DNA of 32,870 nucleotides, from assembly GCA_039714315.1 (NCBI GenBank), contig JBDLJM010000020.1, forward strand, positions 1-32,870, read 5' to 3'. The notes under the pieces are model-generated. The model worked only from the letters and a program-made list of their open reading frames with translations. It was not told where the DNA came from and did not search any database. The position numbers and the translations under genes were made by a program. Origin of the DNA: Bacteroidota bacterium (lineage in GTDB: Bacteria; Bacteroidota; Bacteroidia; Flavobacteriales; JADGDT01). Shown here piece by piece: positions 1 through 8,002 of this stretch. Each line of letters starts with the position of its first letter. Positions within the stretch are counted from its first letter, which is position 1.

Positions 1-163
1 ATGAATGGTTCATTTGTAATAATTGTTTTTCAGTGGTCAAATGGTACATTCATGTATTTAGATACCACAAATTAACGAAATTGTACCCATGAATGGTTCA
101 TTTGTAAATAATTTGTTTTTCATTGGTCAAATGGTACATTCATGTATTTATGATACCACAAAT
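1..163. repeat. Two tandem copies of a ~75-bp palindrome-containing repeat
   Basis: Copy 1 (1-72) and copy 2 (89-163) are near-identical direct repeats separated by 16 bp; copy 2 carries a few single-base insertions. Each copy opens with ATGAATGGTTCATTTG and holds CAAATGGTACATTCAT about 37 bases later, so the ends form an imperfect inverted repeat; ATGAA/TTCAT is also a small hairpin by itself. Copy 1 begins exactly at the window edge, so more copies may lie to the left. No reading frame is apparent. It could be an intergenic repeat family or a remnant of one; its identity is unknown. Confidence 0.8.
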
Positions 164-362
164 ATATCTTCTTCCTATAATTTGTTGAAAACTTTCCTTT
201 TAAGCCGCGATGTTTAACACTTTATCATTTGATAATTATTAATTTTACACCCTCAAAAACAGCAGCGTATTTAAGCATAAATATAGGCAAAGTTAAAACT
301 AGTTTTAACTGCATTAAATATATAAAAAAATAATTTCCGCTTAGCGGGTTGAAAAGTACAAA
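164..362 (+). other. tdk leader region with palindromes
   Basis: This AT-rich non-coding stretch lies between the upstream repeats and tdk. It holds a perfect 20-bp palindrome at 291-310 and a small CCGC-TTA-GCGG hairpin at 337-347, only 15 bases before the tdk start codon. No convincing TTG/TAnnTTTG promoter pair or Shine-Dalgarno sequence was found. Weak Shine-Dalgarno signals are normal in Bacteroidota. Confidence 0.4.
291..310. promoter_or_regulatory. Perfect 20-bp palindrome upstream of tdk
   Basis: The sequence AGTTAAAACTAGTTTTAACT reads identically on both strands and ends 53 bases before the tdk start. It could be an operator for a dimeric regulator, or a cruciform or hairpin element. 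The function is unproven. Confidence 0.4.
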
Positions 363-965
363 ATGTTTCTCGAAAATACAGTAAATCATACAGAACAGAA
401 AGGTTGGATTGAAGTTATTACCGGTTCAATGTTTTCAGGAAAGACTGAAGAGTTGATTCGCAGGCTAAAAAGGGCGAAAATAGCAAAGCAGAAAGTTGAA
501 ATTTTTAAACCTGCAATCGATACCAGATACGATGAAGAGAAAGTAGTTTCTCACGACTCAAACGAAATTCACTCTACTCCGGTGCCTGCAGCTGCAAATA
601 TTCCATTACTTGCCGATGATGTTGATGTAGTTGGAATTGACGAAGCACAGTTTTTCGACAGTGAAATTGTTGAAGTTTGTAATCATCTTGCCAATAGAGG
701 TATCAGAGTAATTGTTGCCGGATTGGATATGGATTTCAAAGGTCAGCCATTTGGACCAATGCCATTTCTTATGGCAACAGCAGAATACGTTACAAAGGTT
801 CATGCGGTTTGTTCAAAAACAGGGAATCTGGCCCATTACAGTCACAGAACCGATGCCAGCGACGATTTAGTTCTGCTGGGCGAAATAAACGAATACGAAC
901 CACTTAGCAGAGCTGCATATTTCGAAGCGATGAACAGTAAGAAAAATGTTGAAGAAGAAGTTTAA
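363..965 (+). CDS. tdk: Thymidine kinase (type II, TK1-like)
   Basis: This 200-residue protein phosphorylates thymidine to dTMP in the cytoplasm as part of pyrimidine salvage. The P-loop GSMFSGKT is at residues 21-28. The DEAQFF motif is at 93-98, with Glu94 in the position of the catalytic base. The C-terminal lasso region ends with YEPLSRAAY, a typical Bacteroidota form. The structural zinc site of classical TK1 enzymes appears lost: the CxxC position reads H147-x-x-C150, and the later Cys pair is replaced by Ser182 and Ala. The length fits the family. ATG at 363 is chosen because the usual short N-terminal tail before the P-loop follows it. A rho-independent terminator follows at 988-1022, so the gene is probably transcribed alone. 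Confidence 0.96.
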   Translation: MFLENTVNHTEQKGWIEVITGSMFSGKTEELIRRLKRAKIAKQKVEIFKPAIDTRYDEEKVVSHDSNEIHSTPVPAAANIPLLADDVDVVGIDEAQFFDSEIVEVCNHLANRGIRVIVAGLDMDFKGQPFGPMPFLMATAEYVTKVHAVCSKTGNLAHYSHRTDASDDLVLLGEINEYEPLSRAAYFEAMNSKKNVEEEV

Positions 966-987
966 CTTTATATTCTACATATTTTAT

Positions 988-1022
988 AAAATCCTCTATT
1001 TTACCGATAGAGGATTTTTTTT
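988..1022 (+). terminator. Rho-independent terminator of tdk
   Basis: The arms at 991-999 (ATCCTCTAT) and 1007-1015 (ATAGAGGAT) pair perfectly around a 7-base loop and are extended by AAA/TTT at the base. A run of eight T follows. It starts 22 bases after the tdk stop codon. Confidence 0.9.
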
Positions 1023-1185
1023 GTGCCTTTGTAAGACCTACACATAAGGTTACCGACAAACAAAAATTCATAAAAGACCGGAATATGTATAATTATACTA
1101 ATTTAGACAAGATTTTCACAAATGAAGAATTGGATTAACCCATAACATGCTGGTATTTCCGAAATACTGCGAAACAAAAAATACC

Positions 1186-1824
1186 ATGTCTGAAAAATAC
1201 CAAAATAAATACCGTGTAAAATCCCATAGAATGCCAGGTTGGGATTATTCGGATAATGGGTACTATTACATTACCATTGTTTCCCAAAACAGGGTGTCTA
1301 ATTTAGGTAAAATAGATAATAATGAAATGGTATTGTCTGATTTTGGTATAATTGTAAAGACCGAATTTTTAAAATCATTTGAAATACGAAACGAATTATT
1401 TTTAGGTGAATGTATTATCATGCCAAATCATATCCATGCCATAATAATTTTAAATAAATCGGAATTGGATGATTTGTTGGTGAATGATGATTTGTTGGTG
1501 AATGTAGAGACGCACGGCCGTGCGTCTCTACATAATCACAACCATAACCGTACAAACAACCCAATACCACCAATCAGAAAACCAAAATCGATATCGTCAT
1601 TTATTGCGGGTTTTAAATCGGCAGTGAACACAAAAATTGATAATTATATTGATGAAAACAATTTAGATATTCCGAAATACAACAGAAAAAATCATTTTTT
1701 TCAATCAAACTATCACGACCGTATTATCCGTGATGATGCAGAATATAACAGGATTAAGAATTATATCATTAATAATCCTAAAAATTGGAATAATGATAGA
1801 TTTAATAATTATTCCAATTTTTAG
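1186..1824 (+). CDS. REP-associated tyrosine transposase (RAYT, Y1/HUH family)
   Basis: This single-strand DNA transposase-like protein belongs to the Y1_Tnp (IS200-like) superfamily; such enzymes are thought to nick and join DNA at REP palindromes. Numbered from the ATG at 1186, the N-terminal KYRVKSHRMPGWDY is characteristic. The HUH metal-binding motif is MPNHIHAIIIL, and the catalytic Tyr lies in the C-terminal NYHDRIIRDDAEYNRI segment, followed by the family signature NNPKNW. An ATG at 1147 in frame would add 13 residues; 1186 is preferred because family members begin close to the KYR motif. Between the HUH and Tyr motifs sits an insertion made of an 18-bp tandem duplication and a perfect 32-bp palindrome, both read in frame. 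The gene lies on the same strand between tdk and murF-alr. It appears intact but may be inactive; no target repeat flanking it was proven. Confidence 0.92.
   Translation: MSEKYQNKYRVKSHRMPGWDYSDNGYYYITIVSQNRVSNLGKIDNNEMVLSDFGIIVKTEFLKSFEIRNELFLGECIIMPNHIHAIIILNKSELDDLLVNDDLLVNVETHGRASLHNHNHNRTNNPIPPIRKPKSISSFIAGFKSAVNTKIDNYIDENNLDIPKYNRKNHFFQSNYHDRIIRDDAEYNRIKNYIINNPKNWNNDRFNNYSNF
1468..1503 (+). repeat. 18-bp tandem duplication inside the RAYT gene
   Basis: The unit GATGATTTGTTGGTGAAT occurs twice without a gap (1468-1485 and 1486-1503) and is translated as DDLLVN twice. It immediately precedes the 32-bp palindrome and keeps the frame open. Confidence 0.95.
1502..1533. repeat. Perfect 32-bp GTAG-type palindrome within the RAYT reading frame
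   Basis: The left arm 1502-1517 reads ATGTAGAGACGCACGG, and 1518-1533 is its exact reverse complement with no spacer. It is GC-rich at its centre, unlike its AT-rich surroundings. Beginning with GTAG on both strands, it resembles the REP/BIME elements that RAYT enzymes act on; that link is from family knowledge. It encodes part of the insertion between the HUH and Tyr motifs. Confidence 0.93.
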
Positions 1825-1828
1825 GATT
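1774..1828. repeat. Perfect 21-bp inverted repeat spanning the RAYT stop codon
   Basis: The arms 1774-1794 and 1808-1828 are perfect reverse complements separated by 13 bases. The left arm starts AATCCTAAAAATTGG. The right arm contains the TAG stop at 1822-1824. No T-run follows, so a simple intrinsic terminator is less likely than a processing hairpin or a transposase-recognised end. It ends 23 bases before the murF-alr start codon. Confidence 0.85.
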
Positions 1829-1851
1829 CAAAACCAAATTTTATAATTACA

Positions 1852-4314
1852 ATGACCAAAAATCAATATTCGATAAAAGATATAGCCGGTATAATTGATG
1901 CTGATTTTATAGGCGATGAAAACTATAAAATAAACAACTTAAGTATCGATAGCCGTAAATCGGGGAACAATTCCAAAACCTTGTTTTTTGCATTAGAAAC
2001 CCCAAACAACGACGGTCATAAATATATAGACGAACTGATATTGAAAGGAACATTGAGTTTTGTGGTGAACAAACTCCCCGATAATATAAATAAATCGGCA
2101 AATTATATAGTTGTAAAAAACAGTTTCGATGCCCTTAAAAATCTGGCGAGGTGGAAAAGAGAAAACTCAAATATAAAAACAGTTGCAATAACCGGCAGTA
2201 ACGGAAAAACTATTGTCAAGGAATGGCTGTATCAGCTTCTGCAAAACGATTTCAACATAGTACGAAGTCCTAAGAGTTATAACTCGCAAATTGGTGTTCC
2301 ATTATCGGTTTGGGGGATCAATAAAGAAAATAATCTGGGAATTTTCGAAGTGGGAATATCAAAACCCGGAGAAATGGATGTATTACAGAAAATTGTGAAG
2401 CCGCAAATTGGAATATTTACAAATATTGGAAGTGCACATTCCGAAAACTTTATTTCCCGGAAACAAAAAATTGAAGAAAAGATTAAGCTTTTTAAGAACG
2501 CCGAAAAGCTCATTTTTAAAGATGATGCAGAACTCGGAATGATTATTAAAAATTCTGATTTACTTAAAAACGTTAAAAAACTTTCGTGGGCTTTCCGAAC
2601 AAAAGCCGATTTGCAGATACTCGGAGTGTTAAAAGGTAGCTCGGCAACAACAATAACAGGACTTTTCAACGCTAAAGTTTATACTGTTGAAATTCCATTT
2701 ACAGACGAAGCATCTGTTGAAAATGCAATAACTTCGTGGTTGCTAATGCTTGACTTTGGATATGACAACGACGAAATTAAGAAACGAATCAAAAAATTGA
2801 CCCCTATTGAGATGCGACTGGAACAACTCGAGGGTAATAACAACTGCACAATAATAAACGACGGATACAGTCTCGATGTTGATTCTCTGAAAATAGCGTT
2901 AGACTTTCTTGACACGCAGTTTCAACACAGCGAAAGAACTGTAATTATTTCTAATATCGAACAGCATAAAGAGGATACCGGTCTTTTATACGAAGAAACA
3001 GGACGTTTAATAGAACAACATAAAATAAATAAGGTAATTCTTGTAGGATCAGAAATTTCGCGATATAAAAATAAGTTTCACGCAAAATATATCCACTGCT
3101 TTAACAGTACTGCAGACCTTGTATCGGGTATCGACAAAACAGATCTTAACAATGAAGTAGTATTGGTGAAAGGTGCAAGATCTTTTCGTTTCGAGAAAAT
3201 CGTAACACTTCTTGCCAAAAAATCACATGATACCGTTTTGGAAGTTAATCTTTCGGGAATAGTGAGAAACCTCAACTTCTATAAAAGCCGGCTCAAAGCG
3301 GAAACTAAAGTTATGGTTATGGTAAAAGCCTTTTCCTATGGCGGTGGAAGTTATGAGATAGCTAATATTCTTCAATATCACAATGTTGATTATCTGGCTG
3401 TGGCATATGCCGATGAAGGGAAAGCTCTACGCGAATCAGGAATAAGTACTCCTATTTTGGTCTTAAACCCCGAAGTTTCGAGTTATGCAACTCTAATAGA
3501 ATACAATCTGGAGCCCGAAATATACAGTTTAAGGGTATTAAATGAATTTTTAAAGGTACTTGGCGACAGAAATTTTTCTGTCCATCTAAAAATAGATACC
3601 GGAATGCACAGACTTGGATTTATGGAAAATGATATTGACTTATTGACTGATACCATAAACCGGAATAAAAACATTGAGGTTAAATCCATTTTCTCACACC
3701 TTTCGGCAGCCGATGACCTGTTGGAGACGGAATTTACAGAATCACAGGCAAATAAATTATTTTCAATATCAAAGAAGATAAGCGATGCCATTAAGTTCAA
3801 ACCATTGGTTCATTTGCTAAACAGTGCGGGGATAATTAATTATCCTGAATATCAATTTAACATGGTTCGCATAGGCCTGGGACTTCACGGGATCACAAAA
3901 AACGAAGAAGCCCAGCAATTTTTAGAACCTATTACAAAGCTCAATACAGTTATTTCACAAATCAGAACTATCGAAAAAGGAGAAAGTGTCGGTTACAACA
4001 GGGAATTTACTGCGAAAAAAACAATGAAGATAGCAACCTTGCCAATAGGATATGCCGATGGAATTGACCGCAGGTGGGGAAATGAGATTGGCGGGGTAGT
4101 AATTAACAATAAAAGAGCTGCAATAATTGGCATCATTGCCATGGACATGATGATGGTTGATGTAAGTGATATTAGCTGTGAAGAAGGAGATGCAGTTGAA
4201 ATATTTGGCAATAATATTACTGTTTCGGAAATTGCTGAGAAGATAGGGACTATTCCATACGAAATTCTGACAAAGATTTCGCCGAGGGTAAAGCGGGTAT
4301 ATTATCAGGAATAA
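1852..4314 (+). CDS. murF-alr: Bifunctional UDP-MurNAc-tripeptide:D-Ala-D-Ala ligase / alanine racemase
   Basis: This 820-residue fusion combines two cytoplasmic peptidoglycan-precursor steps. The MurF half (about 1-455) joins D-Ala-D-Ala to UDP-MurNAc-tripeptide, and the racemase half (about 460-820) makes D-alanine from L-alanine. The MurF part shows the ATP-binding TGSNGKT at 114-120, SYNSQIGVPLS, and TNIGSAHSENF. The Alr part shows the PLP-binding Lys492 in MVKAFSYGGG, the LKIDTGMHRLGF strand, and Tyr715 in SVGYNREF, the usual second catalytic base. This fusion is common in Bacteroidota. The gene starts 27 bases after the RAYT stop with no separate promoter recognised, so transcription may begin inside or upstream of the RAYT gene. 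The downstream gene is convergent. Confidence 0.96.
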   Translation: MTKNQYSIKDIAGIIDADFIGDENYKINNLSIDSRKSGNNSKTLFFALETPNNDGHKYIDELILKGTLSFVVNKLPDNINKSANYIVVKNSFDALKNLARWKRENSNIKTVAITGSNGKTIVKEWLYQLLQNDFNIVRSPKSYNSQIGVPLSVWGINKENNLGIFEVGISKPGEMDVLQKIVKPQIGIFTNIGSAHSENFISRKQKIEEKIKLFKNAEKLIFKDDAELGMIIKNSDLLKNVKKLSWAFRTKADLQILGVLKGSSATTITGLFNAKVYTVEIPFTDEASVENAITSWLLMLDFGYDNDEIKKRIKKLTPIEMRLEQLEGNNNCTIINDGYSLDVDSLKIALDFLDTQFQHSERTVIISNIEQHKEDTGLLYEETGRLIEQHKINKVILVGSEISRYKNKFHAKYIHCFNSTADLVSGIDKTDLNNEVVLVKGARSFRFEKIVTLLAKKSHDTVLEVNLSGIVRNLNFYKSRLKAETKVMVMVKAFSYGGGSYEIANILQYHNVDYLAVAYADEGKALRESGISTPILVLNPEVSSYATLIEYNLEPEIYSLRVLNEFLKVLGDRNFSVHLKIDTGMHRLGFMENDIDLLTDTINRNKNIEVKSIFSHLSAADDLLETEFTESQANKLFSISKKISDAIKFKPLVHLLNSAGIINYPEYQFNMVRIGLGLHGITKNEEAQQFLEPITKLNTVISQIRTIEKGESVGYNREFTAKKTMKIATLPIGYADGIDRRWGNEIGGVVINNKRAAIIGIIAMDMMMVDVSDISCEEGDAVEIFGNNITVSEIAEKIGTIPYEILTKISPRVKRVYYQE

Positions 4315-4347
4315 AAAAACAGCCTTTAAGTAAAAACCTAAAGGCTG
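4313..4347 (-). terminator. Rho-independent terminator of the susCD operon
   Basis: The arms 4320-4328 (CAGCCTTTA) and 4339-4347 pair perfectly around a 10-base loop. On the minus strand the hairpin is followed by seven T (4313-4319). It lies between convergent murF-alr and the last lipoprotein gene. There is no T-run in the plus direction, so it serves mainly the minus-strand operon. Confidence 0.88.
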
Positions 4348-4373
4348 CTAATATTATACAATAATTGTACTAA

Positions 4374-5690
4374 TTATTTTCCTGCAATAAAACTTCTTAT
4401 AGCTTCAGTATACTCAGTTTCTGTAACTACTGAGTTTGTAGAAGCAGCTGCCCCTTCAACTTTAGTATAGTTTGTTACAACTTCGGCAGCAGCACCAAGT
4501 AAATCGATATACACCTGGTAAGATACATAGAACGACTTGTCTGAGATATTGTAATTTCCACTATTACCTCCAGCATCTACAGTAGGGCGATAGTATACAC
4601 GGTGTTGATAAGCACCTTCAGGGTCTCCTACATGAAATTTCCCATCCTCTTCATCGAAGTACAGAGCAGTTTCGAATGTTTCGAATGTTATACCTCCATT
4701 TTCGAAATCGAAAGCGAAATCTAAATCAGAATGATATCCAAAAATACCTCCTAAAAGCACAGAGCTTTCGCTACAACCTTTTAACTTAACATCGTACTGG
4801 TATGATGAACCTGAAATTGTTCCTCCAACAAAGTTGAATACTGTATTTACTCCAAGGAAAGTACTCATAACTTCATTATAGTTATAATCCTTCATAGTAA
4901 ATAAATAATCGATATATTCGAATTCTTCACCATTATGATACCATCCTATTTCTTGTGAACTGTTTCCTGCTGCATCAGCAAAAGAACCCTCTGCAGAAAA
5001 TAGAACTAATATATTCCCACAATCAAATTGATATTCGCTTAAATCAACAGTTACACTATTACCAAAAACAGTCACATCTCCTATTAATACATTTACAGAT
5101 TTAGTAACCTCAGGAAGATCTCCTTCGTTTAGTTTAACACTATGTACCTGCATATTGAAACTACCAGGAACAAGAATCACATCTTCATTAAAAAATAATT
5201 CAATAACAGGCGATGTATTAGTTTCTGTTCCTGAAGGAGGATTAGAATACTCAGCTTTTAATATAGGACCGGTAATATCTTCAACAACAACAGTATCAAC
5301 AACTACGGGAGTAATTTCGTCATTAATATTACGTATAAGTGAATAAACATAATACTTAGGAGAACCAGCAATAGTATCGTTAAACACTTTGTTATCTCCA
5401 ATTATTTCGAAACTACCATTTTTAAGTGCATCAACACTACCTGATATTAACTGATAAGCATCAGGAGTAGCAATTAACTCACTTGAGATAGCGTAAAACA
5501 TCTCTCCGTCTGTACTTGTAGATACATCCATTGTTAACGCAATGTTACCACCCGATTCTGCAACAGTTGTATCAGAATAAACAATAGTGTGAGCATCTAC
5601 GATTGTAGGATTAAAATCGGCAGCATTTTCCTTATTACAGGAAAATATTGCTGCTGACATAATCAATGCGATTATATATATTTTTTTCAT
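4374..5690 (-). CDS. Putative surface lipoprotein with Ig-like domain, susCD operon
   Basis: This 438-residue protein has a lipoprotein signal peptide with Cys18 after SAAIFS, so it is probably acylated and exported to the outer membrane. Residues about 140-265 look like an SbsA-type bacterial Ig-like domain (GPILKAEYSNPPSG, IELFFNEDV, FADAAGNSS). The N-terminal 25-135 and C-terminal 266-438 segments are beta-rich and not recognised. It is the last gene of the operon: it starts 5 bases after the preceding lipoprotein gene and is followed by a strong terminator. By position it is an accessory of the SusCD transporter, where SusE/F-like lipoproteins bind substrate on the surface. That role is inferred from context; no SusE/F sequence similarity was recognised. 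Confidence 0.8.
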   Translation of the reverse strand: MKKIYIIALIMSAAIFSCNKENAADFNPTIVDAHTIVYSDTTVAESGGNIALTMDVSTSTDGEMFYAISSELIATPDAYQLISGSVDALKNGSFEIIGDNKVFNDTIAGSPKYYVYSLIRNINDEITPVVVDTVVVEDITGPILKAEYSNPPSGTETNTSPVIELFFNEDVILVPGSFNMQVHSVKLNEGDLPEVTKSVNVLIGDVTVFGNSVTVDLSEYQFDCGNILVLFSAEGSFADAAGNSSQEIGWYHNGEEFEYIDYLFTMKDYNYNEVMSTFLGVNTVFNFVGGTISGSSYQYDVKLKGCSESSVLLGGIFGYHSDLDFAFDFENGGITFETFETALYFDEEDGKFHVGDPEGAYQHRVYYRPTVDAGGNSGNYNISDKSFYVSYQVYIDLLGAAAEVVTNYTKVEGAAASTNSVVTETEYTEAIRSFIAGK

Positions 5691-5695
5691 AGTTA

Positions 5696-6607
5696 TTAAT
5701 TTTTAGTGTAAGTAGTAGTTCCGAACCAATCGAAGAATCCTGTAGCAGCAGCCGAATTCACGTAGAATCCATACTTACTAATAGTCACAGTACCATCGGC
5801 ATTAATAGTACCAACAATATCCCTTTTAGTATCTACAACTCTTTCTCCATCGATAACTTCTACATAAACAACATATACCTTACCATAAGTCTCGTCGGTT
5901 GCAATTACCTGACCTGCCTTAATTGTAAATGTATTAGCTTCTAAATCAACTGAAGCTCTAATATCGTTGTAATCAAATCCTTCCCAGAAACCTCTAATAT
6001 CGAGTTCAGTATTAGAACCTCTTACGGGTAAAAATGTTGATTCCCATGTACTAGTTTCCTCAAAACGATTAGAATAACCTTCAACATTGTAAGTTCCAAA
6101 CAAGTGAGCTAAAGGATGTTCATCATCAATAATATCAACTATATGAGTATTAGCTTCAACTCCTCCAATTCCAATATTAACATCCGAATTGCTTATATTG
6201 GCAATATTAATCTCTATAACTTTATCTCCACCTACTACATCATTATCGATTGTAACAATTTCGAGATAATTATAAACATCTGTTCCATCTAATCGGAAAT
6301 CATCTTTGTTTAGTACAATAAAATGTTCCCCTTCAACTGCTGTACTGTCAAAGCTAAATTCAACTGAAACATTAAGGTCTTTATTGTTAGTTGTAAGATA
6401 AACTGGAATTCGAACAGTATCTACAACATCGTAAACAAGAGTATCTAATCCAACAATTTCAGTAATTTCAACGCCTTCAGTTAAGGTAGAACTTCTACCC
6501 TCAAAAGCTACATGCATTACATTATCCGGTAATTTATAATCGGGCTTTTCACAAGAAGAAGCCACGAAAATCAATGCTAATGCTATAAATTTAATTAATT
6601 TCTTCAT
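5696..6607 (-). CDS. Putative surface lipoprotein with Calx-beta-like domain, susCD operon
   Basis: This 303-residue protein has a lipoprotein signal ending VASSC (Cys19). Residues about 35-160 resemble a Calx-beta-like beta-sandwich (VRIPVYLTT, VSVEFSFDSTAVEGEHF, HIVDIIDDEHP). Residues about 165-303 form a second beta-rich domain that was not recognised. It starts 2 bases after the susD stop codon and lies 5 bases before the next lipoprotein gene, so it is certainly in the same transcription unit. It is a probable surface-exposed accessory of the SusC/SusD pair. The ligand is unknown. Confidence 0.8.
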   Translation of the reverse strand: MKKLIKFIALALIFVASSCEKPDYKLPDNVMHVAFEGRSSTLTEGVEITEIVGLDTLVYDVVDTVRIPVYLTTNNKDLNVSVEFSFDSTAVEGEHFIVLNKDDFRLDGTDVYNYLEIVTIDNDVVGGDKVIEINIANISNSDVNIGIGGVEANTHIVDIIDDEHPLAHLFGTYNVEGYSNRFEETSTWESTFLPVRGSNTELDIRGFWEGFDYNDIRASVDLEANTFTIKAGQVIATDETYGKVYVVYVEVIDGERVVDTKRDIVGTINADGTVTISKYGFYVNSAAATGFFDWFGTTTYTKN

Positions 6608-6609
6608 GA

Positions 6610-7992
6610 TTAATATCCGTTATTTTGTTTCATATTATCGTTTGCAAATAGTTCATCCTGTGGTATAGGCAGATACATGAATTTATGACTATCCGTGTTA
6701 AGAACCTTATATTCTGGTATTAATTCAATATCCTCATCTAAACGCTCTATACCTTCATTGAATCGTTTTAAATCGAACCAACGGTGTCCTTCGTAAGCTA
6801 ATTCTAAACGACGTTCGCTAAGAATACTCTCCAAAGCAATATCATCCGAATTGAAAACTACATCAACATTTCCTTCTATTCTATTAGAACGGAGTCTATT
6901 ATAATCGTCAGCAGAAAGAGATAATTCTCCTGATCGTGCATAAGCTTCGGATCTAATTAAATATTGCTCAGATATTCTAAATAGTTTAGTTAAAGCAAGA
7001 CCAGTATTAGTTTCAGTACCTAAATATTTTGCTACAACCAACTCTCCATCAGCTCTAACATTATAAATTACACTATTTCTAATGTCATTTTCATTAGCAG
7101 AAACTTCGTTTACTATACTGTATGATGGGTGGAATTGAATATTCCCATTTAGGTATGAAGTAAACATATCGCCTAATCTTATATTCTCGTTAGGTAAATA
7201 TTCATAAGCCCAAATAATCTCAGTATCATCCTCGTCTGACCATAATTTATTATAGTTTGCTATAGTACTTAAGTTGTAGTTTTGAATCGACATAGAACTG
7301 AACTCAATAGCTTTAGTATAATCTTGCTTATAAAGATATAAACGAGACAACATTGCCACTACAGCATCTTTAGTAATTCTAGTCTTATCGTCTAAAGACT
7401 CTGGCATTAATTCGTATGCTTTTAATAGATCAGCTTCAATACCATTATAACTCTCTATAACAGATAATCGAGCTGGTGTTTCGATCCCTGATTTGGTAAC
7501 ATAAGGAACTCCAAATTCACTAGAAAGATTATTATACTCGCCAAATAAACGCAATAGCTCGAAGTGCATATATCCTCGAAGTGCATGCGCTTCGGCTTTA
7601 TACTGTGCCAGTTTTTCCTCTTCAGAAGCAGAACTCGCTTTAACATTTCCAACACCTTCTAATAATTTATTCACAATAAGAATTGGGAAGAATCTAGAAC
7701 TCCAATTTCCTGATGCCTCATTAGTACTAGAATTAATAGTCCATGTGTGTATTTGAACACCACCACCAGTATTTGTAGATGCTAAACGAAGATCATCACC
7801 AATACGAGAAGAAATTTCTATTGGTCCAAAAGTTGGCATAGAACCATATGCACCAATCATCATCTTATTGGCATCATCAACTGTAGTCAACACATCCTCA
7901 TCAAGAATAACATCTTGATGATCGATATCTAAACTACAAGAACCAAGTGTTAGTCCAACTATAACAGATATATATTTTATTATATTTTTCAT
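6610..7992 (-). CDS. SusD/RagB family nutrient-binding outer membrane lipoprotein
   Basis: This 460-residue lid subunit of a SusCD-type transporter captures substrate at the outer membrane surface. The ATG at 7992 is preferred over an upstream in-frame Met at 8016, because it gives a clean lipoprotein signal with Cys19 (GLTLGSCS) and avoids overlap with susC. Family features include GNWSSRFFPILIVNKLLEG, the AEAHALRGYMHFELLRLFGEY helix, VAMLSRLYLYKQDYTKAIE (TPR-like), and the C-terminal ERRLELAYEGHRWFDLKRF. The gap from susC is 10 bases. The substrate cannot be read from the sequence; the neighbouring protease suggests peptides. Confidence 0.95.
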   Translation of the reverse strand: MKNIIKYISVIVGLTLGSCSLDIDHQDVILDEDVLTTVDDANKMMIGAYGSMPTFGPIEISSRIGDDLRLASTNTGGGVQIHTWTINSSTNEASGNWSSRFFPILIVNKLLEGVGNVKASSASEEEKLAQYKAEAHALRGYMHFELLRLFGEYNNLSSEFGVPYVTKSGIETPARLSVIESYNGIEADLLKAYELMPESLDDKTRITKDAVVAMLSRLYLYKQDYTKAIEFSSMSIQNYNLSTIANYNKLWSDEDDTEIIWAYEYLPNENIRLGDMFTSYLNGNIQFHPSYSIVNEVSANENDIRNSVIYNVRADGELVVAKYLGTETNTGLALTKLFRISEQYLIRSEAYARSGELSLSADDYNRLRSNRIEGNVDVVFNSDDIALESILSERRLELAYEGHRWFDLKRFNEGIERLDEDIELIPEYKVLNTDSHKFMYLPIPQDELFANDNMKQNNGY

Positions 7993-8002
7993 TTTCAACA
8001 AA

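Noticed and set aside
1-163. CRISPR array
   Set aside because: There are only two long imperfect copies with a 16-bp gap, no spacer series, and no cas genes.
1087-1098. 12-bp palindrome GTATAATTATAC upstream of the RAYT
   Set aside because: It is short and AT-only, so expected by chance in this composition.
1147-1185. ATG at 1147 as the RAYT start
   Set aside because: It is possible, but the 13 extra residues do not resemble the family's N-terminus, which begins shortly before KYRVKSHRMPGW.
2277-2669. 130-codon minus-strand open frame inside murF-alr
   Set aside because: It lies wholly antisense to a strongly conserved enzyme, has no recognisable domain, and its residue make-up is that of a frame shadow.
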